64,000 nt of DNA, taken from positions 62,001 through 126,000 of the forward strand of contig NZ_JNYQ01000015.1 in NCBI RefSeq assembly GCF_000717245.1, written 5' to 3'. Position 1 is the stretch's first letter; each line of letters begins with the position of its first letter. This document shows, piece after piece, positions 31,025-43,000 of the stretch. Source of the stretch: Kitasatospora papulosa. GTDB taxonomy: Bacteria > Actinomycetota > Actinomycetes > Streptomycetales > Streptomycetaceae. A model generated the notes under the pieces. That model was given only the letters and a program-made list of their open reading frames with translations. It was not told the DNA's origin and did not search any database. The translations under genes were made by a program, and so were the position numbers.

Positions 31025-34000
31025 ATGCACGAAATCCGTTCGATTCCGACCGGCGTGGTTCCCGATGAGCTTCTCGAACTGACCGCGGCACAGCAGGGCG
31101 TCTGGTACGGGCAACTCGTCGATCCGGGCAGTCCGAAATACAACATCGGTGAATGCTTCCAGATCCACGGTGACCTCGACGAGGAATTGTTCGCCGCCGC
31201 TCTGGCCCGGGCCCTGGCGCTTTGCGACAGCCTCAACCTCGAGTTCGTCGTCCGGGGCGAGACGGTGCGTCAGCGCGTCGTGCACCGCCCCGCCGCCGAC
31301 ACCGGACGAATCCGTGCCGTCGATCTGTCCGCCACCGACGACCCGGTCGCCGCGGCCGAGCGCTACATGGCCGACGACATGTCGACCGTCGACCGCCTCG
31401 ACGCCCCGCGCCACCACTTCGCGCTGCTGCGTCTCGGCCCCCGGCTGCACTACTGGTACGTCCGCTTCCACCACATAGCCGTCGACGGCCTCGGCGGTGC
31501 CGTGTTCGGGCGCGCCGTGGCCGAGCTCTACGGGCGCGCCGCGCGCGGGGAGGACCTCGCTGAGGCGGAGCTGCCCGCCGCCGCACCCCTGCGCGACCTC
31601 GTCGCCGACGAAGCGGCGTACCTCGGCTCGGACCGCTACGAGGCCGACCGTGCCTACTGGACCGGCAGGTTCGCCGACCTGGCGGACGCCGCCGCGACCG
31701 ACGCCGCGGGTGCGGATGCCGCAGGCGAGGCGCACGCGCGCGGCGGTACCGCCCTCGTACGCCGCCGCACCGACGCCCCCGCGCCCGCCGGATCCGAGGT
31801 CCGGATGCACACCGGCGAGACCCTGCCCGTGGCCGTGCTCGACGCGCTGCGCGGTCTCGCGGCCGGCCACCGCACCAGCTGGACCGCGGCCCTCGTGGGA
31901 GCGGTCGCCGCCTACGTCGCCCGGGTCGGCGGGGCCCAGGACGTGACCGTGGGGCTCGCCTCGAACGGCCGTCACGGCGGGCTCCGGCACATCGTCGGCA
32001 TGACGTCCAACATCCTGCCGCTCCGGCTGCGCGTCACCGCCGACATGACGGTCGGCGCCCTCGTGCGCGCCGCCGCCGACGAGATGCGCGGCGCCCTGCG
32101 CCACCGCCGCTTCTCCCGCGAACAGCTCGCCCGCGAGCTGAACATGACGGACGGCGCGTCCCACCTCACCGACGTCGTCGTCAACATCATGGGCTACGAC
32201 TACGACCTCGACTTCGCCGGCAGCCCCGCCCCCTCCCGTGTGCTGTCCATCGGCCCGGTCGGCGACGTCTCGCTCTTCGTCTCCGAACGGGGCGAGAGCC
32301 AGGGCCCGTTGATCGGATTCGACGCCAACGCGGAGCTGTACGACCCCGAGGACGTACGGTTGCTCCAGCAGGCCGTCCTCTCCTTCCTCACGACCCTGGC
32401 CGAGGCGGACGCCGGAACGCTCCTGCGTGACCTGCCGTTCGTCGACGCGGCCGCCGCCGAGGCGCTGCTCGCCCAGGGACGCGGCGCGGCACTGCCGGCC
32501 GGGGGGACGGCTCCCGTGAGCCTGCCCGAGGCCTTCGGCGCGCAGGCACGGCTGACCCCGGACGCCCCGGCGGTCGTGGACGGCGCGGCCGCACTGACCT
32601 ACCGGGAGCTGGCGGGGACCGCGGACGAACTCTCCACCCTCCTCGCCCACTCGGGCATCGGTGCCGAGGACGCCGTCGGTGTCCTCGTGGGCCGCTCCGC
32701 GGCGGTGGTGACCACCACGGTCGGTGTGGTCGGGGCGGGAGCCGCGTACGTACCCATGGACCCGGCCTGGCCCGCCGAACGGCTCGACCGGGTGGCGGGG
32801 GTCGCCGGCGTCCGCGCCCTGGTGGTCGACGAGGCCGCCGCCGCCCTGCCGTGGACCGAGCGTGCGGCCGCCACCCTGCCGGTGACCGTCGTCGACGCGC
32901 TCGGCCGCGTCGTCGGCCACGCCCCGCCTCCGGCCAGGACGCTGCCGCCGGTACTCCGTGGAGACCGGCTCGCCTACGTGATGTTCACCTCCGGCTCGAC
33001 CGGCCTGCCGAAGGGGGTCGGCGTCACCCACGCCGACGTGCTCGCGCTGGCCGCCGACTCCGCGTGGTCGGACGGGGTGTGCGACGCGGTGCTGCTCCAC
33101 TCGGCGTACGTCTTCGACGCCTCCACGTTCGAGATCTGGGCACCGCTCCTGAACGGCGGCCGTGTGGTCGTCGCACCCGCCGGCGCCGTGGACGCGCCGG
33201 CCCTGGAGGACGCGGTGTCCCGGCTCGGGGTGACCGCCCTGTTCCTGACGACCGCCCTGTTCAACGTGGTGGCCGAGGCCGACCCCGCGGCGTTCGCCGG
33301 ACTGCGACTGGTCGCCGCGGGGGGCGAGGCCGCCACCCCGGACCTGATGCAGCAGGTGGCGGCGGCCGCACCCGGCACCCGCGTCCTCCATGTGTACGGG
33401 CCCACGGAGACCACGACGTTCGCCACCCGCCACGAGGTCGTCGCGGGCGTGCCGGGCGTGCCGCCCATCGGCCGGGCCCTGGACGGGATGCGCCTCCACG
33501 TGCTCGACGGCTCCCTCTCGATGGTGCCGCCCGGCGTGGTGGGGGAGCTGTACGTCGGCGGCCGGGGCGTCGCCCGCGGCTACCAGGGCCGCCCGGCGCT
33601 GACGGCCACCCGCTTCGTCGCCGACCCGTACGCCGCGGGCGGCGGCCGCATGTACCGGACGGGCGACCTCGTGCGCTGGACCGCGCGCGGTGACATCGAG
33701 TACGTCGGGCGCGCGGACGGCCAGGTCAAACTCCGCGGCTTCCGCATCGAGCCCGCCGAGATCGAGAACACGCTCCTCGCCGACCCGGACGTCCGCGCCG
33801 CGTGCGTCCTGGTACGTGAGGACATACCCGGCGACCGGAGTCTCGTCGCGTATCTCGCCACGGCCCCCGGCACCCGGCCGGACGAGGCGGCGCTGGCCCG
33901 CCGGGTGGGACGCACGCTGCCCGCGTACATGGTGCCGTCCGCGTTCGTCCTGCTCGACGCGCTGCCCCTCAACGCCAACGGCAAGGTCGACCGCCGCGCC

Positions 34001-37000
34001 CTGCCCGCACCCCGCGCCGCCACCGCCACGGGACGTGCGCCGCGCACCGCCTACGAGGAGGTCCTCGCCGGACTGTTCGCGGACGTCCTGGGGGTGGAGT
34101 CCGTCGGCATCGACGACAACTTCTTCTCCCTCGGCGGCCACTCCCTGCTCGCCACCCGTCTCACCGGCCGGGTCCGGGCCGCCCTGGGCGCCGAACTGGC
34201 CATGCGCACCCTCTTCGACCACCCCACCGTCGCCGCCCTCGCCTCCGCCCTCGACACCACCGCGACGGCCCGCCCGGCCCTCACCCCGCGGCGACGGCCC
34301 GAAGCGGTGCCGCTGTCCTACGCGCAGCAGCGCCTCTGGTTCCTCAACCGGGCCGAAGGGCCCGGTGACACCTACACCGTCCCGCTGGTCCTCGAACTCG
34401 AGGGCCCCCTGGACACGGACGCCCTGCGCGGTGCCCTGGCCGACGTGGTCGCCCGGCACGAGAGCCTGCGCACCGTCTTCGCCGAACACGACGGGACGGC
34501 CCGCCAGGAGATCCTCGACGCGTCGGTCGCCGCCACGCTCGTCCCCCTCGTCACCGAGGACTGCCCGTCCGGAGTGGACGCCGACGTCTGGGCCGAGGAG
34601 ACGGTGCGCCGCCTGTCCGCGGTGCCCTTCGACCTCAGCGGTGACGTCGGTGTCCGCGCCCACCTGCTACGTCCGGGCCCCGACCGCCACGTCCTGCTGC
34701 TCGTCCTCCACCACGTCGTCGCGGACGGCTGGTCCCTCGCCCCGCTCAGCCGGGACCTCGGCGCCGCCTACCGTGCCAGGAGCGCGGGCGCGGACACCCC
34801 GGAGTGGCCGGCCCTGCGGGTGCAGTACGCCGACTACGCCCTCTGGCAGCGCGACATGCTCGGCGCCGACGAGGATCCCGACAGCCTGGCCGCACGCCAA
34901 CTCGCCTTCTGGCGGGAGGCGCTGCGCGGTGCCCCCGATCTGCTCGACCTGCCGCTCGACCGCCCCCGCCCGGCCGTCGCCGGCCACCGGGGCGACGCGG
35001 TCCCCTTCGACCTGCCCGCTCCCGCGCACGCCGCACTCACCCGGCTCGCCCGCACCGCCGGGTGCACCCCGTTCATGGTGCTGCAGGCGGCGCTCGCGGT
35101 CACGCTGCACGCCCACGGCGCGGGGACCGACATCCCGCTGGGAGCCGCGGTCGCCGGGCGCACCGACGAGGCACTCGACGATCTGGTCGGGTTCTTCGTG
35201 AACACCGTGGTCCTGAGGGCCGACCTGTCAGGGAACCCGACCTTCCGCGAACTCCTGCGAAGGGTCGCGGAGTTCGACATCGCCGCCTTCAGCAACGGAG
35301 ACATCCCCTTCGAACGGGTCGTGGAGGCGCTCAACCCCGAACGCTCCGGTGACCATCACCCGCTCTTCCAGACCATGCTCGTCCTGCAGAACCAGGACCG
35401 GGCGGAACTCGGTCTCCCCGGCATCACCGTCACCGACCGGTCCCGGCACACCGGGGTGAGCAAGTTCGACCTGACGTTCTCGCTCACCGAGCTCACCGAC
35501 GACGGCATCCCTGACGAGCAGGGCTCCAAGCGCGAGGCAGCCGGCATCGGCGGCTACCTGGAGTACGACACCGACCTCTTCGACGCCGGAACCGCCCGCG
35601 CCCTCTGCGCCCGCCTCGCCCGCGTCCTCACCCTGGCGGTGGCCGACCCCGACCGCACGATCGGTGACCTCGACCCCCTCGCCCCCGGCGAGCGGGACCT
35701 CGTCCTGCGCCAAGGACGGGGAGCGGAGAGGCCGTTGCCCGTCCGGAGCGCGCCCGAGGCGGTCCGGGAATGGGCCGCGCGCACCCCCCACGCCGTCGCC
35801 GTGCGCGACGCGCACACGAGCCTCACCTACGCCGAGCTCGACGCCCGAGCCGACGCCCTCGCCCACGCCCTGCGCGAACGGGGCGCGAGCCGCGAGGACC
35901 GGGTGGCCCTCGCCGCGCCCCCGTCCGTGGACACCGTCGTCGCCATGCTGGCCGTCCTGCGCTCCGGCGCCGCCTACCTGCCGGTCGACCCGCAGTATCC
36001 GCCCGCCCGCATCCGGCACATGCTCGACGACGCCCGCCCCGTCCTGCTGCTCACCACCGCGGACGTCCGGGCGTCCCTGCCCGACTGCGACGTACCGTGG
36101 CTCGCCCTCGACGACCCGGGTGCCGGGCTGCCCGGGGCGGCCGTGCCCGTCGCGCACACGCCCCACCCGGCGGACCCGGCGTACGTCATCTACACCTCGG
36201 GTTCGACCGGCCGCCCCAAGGGCGTGGTCGTGGCGCACTCCGCGCTGGCCAACCACATGGCCTGGATGACCGGGCACCTCGCGGTGACCCCCGAGGACCG
36301 GGTGCTCGCCCGCACCTCCACCAGCTTCGACGCCTCCGTGTGGGAGATCTGGCTCCCGCTGATGAACGGCGCCGAGGTGTGCGTCCTGCCGCAGGAGGCC
36401 AACCGGGAACCCGGCACCCTCGTCTCCTGGATGAACCGGTTCGGCGTCACCCTCGCCCAGTTCGTGCCCTCGCACCTGGCCCTCGTCCTCACCGAGGCCG
36501 CGCACGCCGCGCCCCCTCCCGGGCTGCGCGCCGTCCTGTGCGGCGGGGAGCCGCTGCCGCGCTCCCTCGCCGACGACGTCGCCGGTCTGTGGCGGGCCGA
36601 GGTCCACAACCTGTACGGGCCCACCGAGACGACCGTCGACGCGACCGCCCACCGTGCGGTTCCGCGGGGGGCCGACGGACACGAGGACACCCGCACGCCG
36701 TCCGAGAGCGTGCCGATCGGCCTTCCCGTCGACACCATGCGCGCCTACGTCCTCGACCCCCGGCTGCGGCCCGTGCCGCCCGGTGTCACCGGCGAGCTCT
36801 ACCTGTCGGGTCCCAACCTGGCCCGTGGCTATCTGGACAGGCCCGGCACGACCGCCGCCCGGTTCGTCGCCGACCCCTTCGCCACCTCGGGCGCCCGCAT
36901 GTACCGGACGGGCGACCTCGTACGGTGGAACCGGCACGGTCTGCTCGACTACGTCGCCCGCGCCGACGACCAGGTCAAACTCCGGGGCTTCCGCATCGAG

Positions 37001-40000
37001 CTCGGTGAGGTCGAGGCCGCGCTCCTCGCCCGGCCCGGTGTCACCGCCGCCCGCGCCGTGATCCGCGAGGACACACCCGGCCACCGCACGCTCGTCGCCT
37101 ACGCGGTCACCGGGGGACCGGATCCGCGCCCCGCCGACCTGCGGGACGCCCTCGCCGCGAGCCTTCCGCACTACATGGTGCCCGGTGCCGTGGTCGTGCT
37201 GGACGAACTGCCCCTCCTGCCCAACGGCAAGGTGGACCGGCGCGCCCTGCCCGAACCCGGTGCGGACGCGGGCGTCCCCGCCGGCACAGGCACCCGTACC
37301 GTCCAGGAGGACCTGCTCGCCGGGATCTTCTCCGACGTCCTGGACAGACCCGTTGCCGGACCGCACGACAGCTTCTTCGACCTCGGCGGCCACTCGCTCC
37401 TGGCCATGCGTGTCGTGAGCCGGGTCCGCGCCGTCCTGGGCGCGGAGATCGCCGTGCGCACCCTCTTCGAGCACCCGACCGTCGCGGGTCTCGCCCGGGC
37501 CCTCCGGACACCGGGCCCGACCCGTCCGCCGGTGGTGCGGGCCGAACGGCGGCCCGATCCGATGCCGCTGTCCCCGGCGCAGCAGCGCCTGTGGTTCCTC
37601 AACCGGCTCGAAGGGCCCGGTTCCGCCTACAACATCCCGCTCGTCCTCGAACTCGAAGGCACGCTGGACACCGCCGCGTTGGGGTCCGCCCTGCACGACG
37701 TCGTACGACGCCACGAGGCGCTGCGCACCCTGTTCCCCGAACGGGACGGCGTACCGCACCAGTTGATCCTGCCCGCCGACACCGTGGCGATCCCGCTGCC
37801 CGCCGTCGCCACGGCCCCCGGCGACCTGGAGGAAGCCGTCCTGGCCGCCGTGCGCGAGCCGTTCGACGTCCTCACGGACCTGCCGCTGCGCGCCCTGCTG
37901 CTCCGCCCCGCACCGGAGCACCACGTCCTCGTGCTGGTGCTGCACCACATCGCGGGCGACGGCTGGTCCCTCGCCCCGCTCGCCCGCCACCTCGGCGACG
38001 CCTACCGGGCCCGCGTCGAGGGCCGCCGGCCCGAGCCGGCGGCCGCCGCCCCTCTCCAGTACGCCGACTACACCCTCTGGCAGCACGAGACCCTGGGCGA
38101 CGGAGAGGCCCCGCACAGCGTGCTGCGGCAGCAACTCGACCACTGGCACACGGCCCTCGACGGCCTGCCCGGACTGATAGACCTGCCGCTGGACCGGCCG
38201 CGCCCCGCGACCACCGATCCGCGTGGCGCCGTCCACACCTTCGACGTACCGCCCCCCGTGTACGGCGGACTCCTGCGCCTGGCGCGTGAGTCGGGCAGCA
38301 GCCTGTTCATGGTCCTCCAGGCAGCTCTGGCCACCCTGCTGCACCGGCACGGCGCGGGCGACGACATCCCGCTCGGCTCACCCGTCGCCGGCCGCACGGA
38401 CGAGGCGCTGGAGGACCTGGTCGGCTTCTTCGTCAACACGCTCGTGCTGCGGACGGACCTGACCGGCAATCCGACCTTCAGTGAACTCCTCGTACGTGTA
38501 AGGGAGTTCGACCTCGCCGCGTACGCCCACCAGGACGTGCCCTTCGAGCGGCTCGTCGAGAGCCTCAACCCCGTCCGGGCGCGCAACCACCACCCGCTCT
38601 TCCAGACCATGCTGGTTCTCCAGAACCAGGAGACGGCCCGCCCGGATCTGCCCGGCCTCCTCGTCGAGGACCGGCTCGTCCACAACGGCCTGAGCAAGTT
38701 CGACCTCACCTTCGCCTTCACGGAGGAGCGCGGCGGGGCCGAGGGAGCGGGCGGGGGCCGCCTCACCGCCGGGATCGAGTACGCCACCGCCCTCTTCGAC
38801 CGGTCCACGGCCGAGACGCTCGCCACCCGCCTGGTCCGCCTTCTGGAGCAGGTGGCCGCCGACCCCGGACGGCCCGTGGCCGCATACGGCCTGATGGCGG
38901 CCGACGAGCACGCCCGGGTCACCCACTGGGGGACCGGCCGCCGTCTGCCCGCGGACCCGGACGCCACCCTGCCCGACCTCTTCTCCGCCCAGGCACTCCG
39001 CACCCCGGACGCGGTGGCCGTCACGGCTGGGGGCGCCACGCTGACGTACGCCGAACTCGACGGGATCTCCGACGACCTCGCCCACGCCCTCGCGGGTCTC
39101 GGCGTCGGCCCCGAGTCCGGGGTGGGTGTGCTCCTCGCCCGGTCACCGGCCGTGGTGTCGGTGTCCCTGGGGACGGTCCGGGCGTCCGGCGCCTACGTCC
39201 CGCTGGACGCGCGCTGGCCGGAGGAACGGCTCGACCAGGCCGCCGGGGTGGCGGACGTGCGGGTCCTCGTCGTCGACGAGGACGCCTCCGCCTCCCCCTG
39301 GGTGACCGACACGGCCCGCCGGACACCGGTCGTGGTCGTCGACCGGCTCGGCCGGGTCCTGCGGGGCGGGCCCGGCAGGCCGGCCCGGCCCGCCCCGGTC
39401 CCGGGTCCCGGAGCGCTCGCCTACGTCATGTTCACGTCCGGCTCCACCGGTCTGCCCAAGGGTGTCGGCGTCACGCACGCCGACGTGGCCGCGCTCACCG
39501 CCGACTCCGCCTGGGAGGGCGGCGCCGGCGACGCCGTACTGATGCACTCGGCGTACGTCTTCGACGCCTCCACCTTCGAGATATGGGCTCCTCTCCTGAA
39601 CGGCGGGCGGATCGTCGTCGCGCCGGACGGGGTCCTGGAGGCAGGGGCACTCGGTGACGCCGTCCGGGAGGACGGGGTGTCCGCGGTCTTCCTGACGACC
39701 GCGCTGTTCAACGTGATCGCCGAGACCGATCCGGGCGCCTTCGCCGGCCTCCGGCTCGTCTGCGCCGGCGGGGAACTGGCCTCGCCGGACGCGATGCAGC
39801 GGATCGCCGGCGCCGCGCCCGGCGTACGGGTCCTCCACGTGTACGGGCCCACCGAGACCACCACCTTCGCCACCCGCCACGACGTGGCGGCGGACCTCCC
39901 CTCCGGGCCTCCGCCCATCGGCCGCCCCCTGGACGGCATGCGCCTGTACGTCCTCGACGGGTCCCTCGGTCAGGTCCCGCCGGGCGTCGTGGGCGAGCTG

Positions 40001-43000
40001 TACCTCGCGGGACGCGGCGTGGCACGCGGGTACACGGGGCTCCCCGGTCTGACCGCCACACGCTTCGTGGCCGACCCGTTCGACGCGGCGGGCGGACGCA
40101 TGTACCGCACCGGCGACCTCGTCCGGTGGACCGACGACGGACAGATCGCCTACGTCAGCCGTGCCGACGGGCAGGTGAAACTGCGCGGCTACCGCATCGA
40201 ACTCGGCGAGATCGAGGGCGTGCTGGCCTGCTGCGAGGGCGTGGCCGACTCCTTCGCCGTCGTACGGGAGGACACCCCGGGCGACCGGAGGCTCGTCGCG
40301 TACGTGGTGCCCGCGGACGGTGCACGCCCCGAACCGGGCGACCTCGCCGGGGCCGTCGGGCGGTCCCTGCCCGCCTACATGGTGCCCTCCGCGTTCGTCC
40401 TGCTGGAGGCACTGCCGCTGACCGTCAACGGCAAGGTGGACCGGCGTGCCCTGCCCGCACCCGGCCACTCCGCGCCGGCCGGCGGGCGACCCGCCCGCAC
40501 CGTCCGCGAGGAGATCCTGTGCGGGCTCTTCGCCGACGTGCTCGGGCTGGACGCCGCGGGCGCCGACGACGACTTCTTCGCCCTCGGCGGCCACTCGCTG
40601 CTCGCCACCCGGCTCGTCGCCCGCATCCGCTCTGCGCTCGGCGCGGAGGTCCAGGTCAAGGCCCTCTTCGAGCACCCGACACCGGCGGCGCTGGCCGCCG
40701 TGCTGGACGGCGCCGCGGCCGCCCGTACGCCGCTGGAGCGGGCACCGCACCGCCCCGACCCGATGCCGCTGTCCTTTGCCCAGCAGCGGCTGTGGTTCCT
40801 CAACCGGCTCGAAGGGCCCAGTGCCACGTACAACGTGCCGCTCGTGCTCCGTCTCCGGGGCCCGCTCGACGCGGAAGCCCTGGAGAGCGCCCTCGCGGAC
40901 GTCGTGGGACGCCACGAGAGCCTGCGCACCGTCTTCCCCGAGACCGACGGCGTGTCGCGTCAGCTGGTCCTCGACGCCGACGGCGCCGACCTGGACCTGA
41001 CGCCCCGCGTCACCCCCGCCGACCGTCTCGACGAGGTCCTCGCCGCCGAGGTGGCGCACGCCTTCGACGTCGGCACCGACATCCCCGTACGGGCACGGCT
41101 GGTGCGGCTGGAGGCCGAGGACCACGTCCTCGTGCTGCTCGTCCACCACATCGCGGGCGACGGCTGGTCCCTCGCCCCGCTCGCGCGCGACCTCGGCACG
41201 GCCTACCGGGCCCGCGCCGAGGGTGTGGAGCCGCCCTGGACGGAACTCGCCGTCCAGTACGCCGACTACACCCTCTGGCAGCGCGCGCTGCTCGGCGACG
41301 AGGACGACCCCGCCGGGCAGGCGGCCCGCCAGCTGGATTTCTGGCGCACGGCGCTCGCGGGCGCCCCCGACGTCCTCGACCTGCCCTACGACCACCCCCG
41401 GCCCGCCGTGACGGCGCACCGCGGCGACGCGTTCGCCTTTCCCGTCGACGCGGACACGCACCGCGCCCTGGCGGGACTGGCCCGCGCCCGCGGCTGCAGC
41501 CTCTTCATGGTGCTCCAGGCGGCCCTGTCGGTGCTCCTCTCACGGCACGGCGCCGGTGAGGACATCCCTCTCGGCACCGCCGTCGCCGGCCGCACCGACG
41601 AGGCCCTCGACGACCTGGTGGGCTTCTTCGTCAACACCCTCGTGCTGCGCACCGATCTGAGCGGGGACCCCTCCTTCGTCGAAGTCCTGGACCGGGTAAG
41701 GGAGTTCGACCTGGCGGCGTACGCCCACCAGGACGTCCCGTTCGAGCGGCTGGTGGACGCCCTCGACCCGGTCCGGGCGCAGAACCACCACCCGCTGTTC
41801 CAGACCATGCTCGTCCTCCAGAACCACGCCGACGCGGTGATCGACCTGCCGGGCCTCACGGTCACGGAGCAGCCCGTGCACACCGGCATCAGCAAGTTCG
41901 ACCTGACCTTCACCTTCACCGAGAAGCACGACGGCACGGGAGGGGCGGCCGGCCTCGACGGCGTACTGGAGTTCTCCACCGAACTCTTCGGCCCCGCCAC
42001 CGCGCACGCCCTGGCGGACCGGCTGACCCGGCTGCTCGCCTCGCTCGCCGCCGACCCCGGCCTGCGCGTCCACGCGGTGGACGTCCTGGACGCCGCCGAG
42101 CGGCGCGACCTCGAACGGGCCGCGCACGGCCGCGTCCGGCCGACCGCGGCACGCACGGTGCCCGACGCGTTCCGCGCACAGTGCGCGCGGACCCCGGCGG
42201 CGGTCGCCGTGCTGGACGGCACGCACCGCCTCACCTTCGCCGAACTCGACGCCCTCTCCGACGATCTGGCGCACCACCTGTGGAGCCGGGGCATCGGCCG
42301 CGGCGACCTCGTCGCCCTCGCCCTGGAAGGCACCACCGACCAGGTGGTCGCGATGCTGGCGGTGGCCAAGTCGGGCGCCGCGTACCTGCCGCTGGACCTG
42401 GAGTACCCCGAGGCGCGTGTCGCCCACATGATCGAGGACGCCCGTCCGGCCCTGCTCCTCACCCACGGCACCGCGCGCACCGCGGCCCACGACGGGGCGG
42501 TGCCCTGCCTCGCACTCGACGACCGGGCCGCCTGGTCCACCGGGTGCGCGGGGCCGCCCGCCGCCGTGCCGGACCCGCACGACGCGGCGTACGTCATCTA
42601 CACCTCCGGTTCCACCGGCCGCCCCAAGGGCGTCGTCGCCACCCACGCCGCCCTGACCAACCACATGGCGTGGATGGCGGACCACCTGGGCCTCACCGAC
42701 GACGACCGGGTCCTCGCCCGTACGTCGCCGAGCTTCGACGCCTCCGTCTGGGAGACCTGGCTGACGCTGCTGCACGGCGGTTCCACCTGCCTCGTGCCGC
42801 CCGCACTCAACCACGACCCCGCGGGGCTGCTGGCGCGGATGCGCGACGCGGGCACGACCGTCGCGCAGTTCGTCCCCTCGCACCTCGCGGTCGTCCTCAC
42901 CGAGACCGGGGCCGACGAGGCTCCCACGACGCTGCGGGCCGTGCTCTGCGGCGGCGAACCCCTGACCCGGACGCTGGCCGAACGGGTGGGACGGGCCTGG

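Noticed and set aside
30785..34663. Long minus-strand frame (1292 codons) opposite the first NRPS
   Set aside because: High-GC codon bias leaves the opposite frame open. Its translation is Gly/Arg/Val-rich without domains, while the plus strand has complete C-A-T domains.
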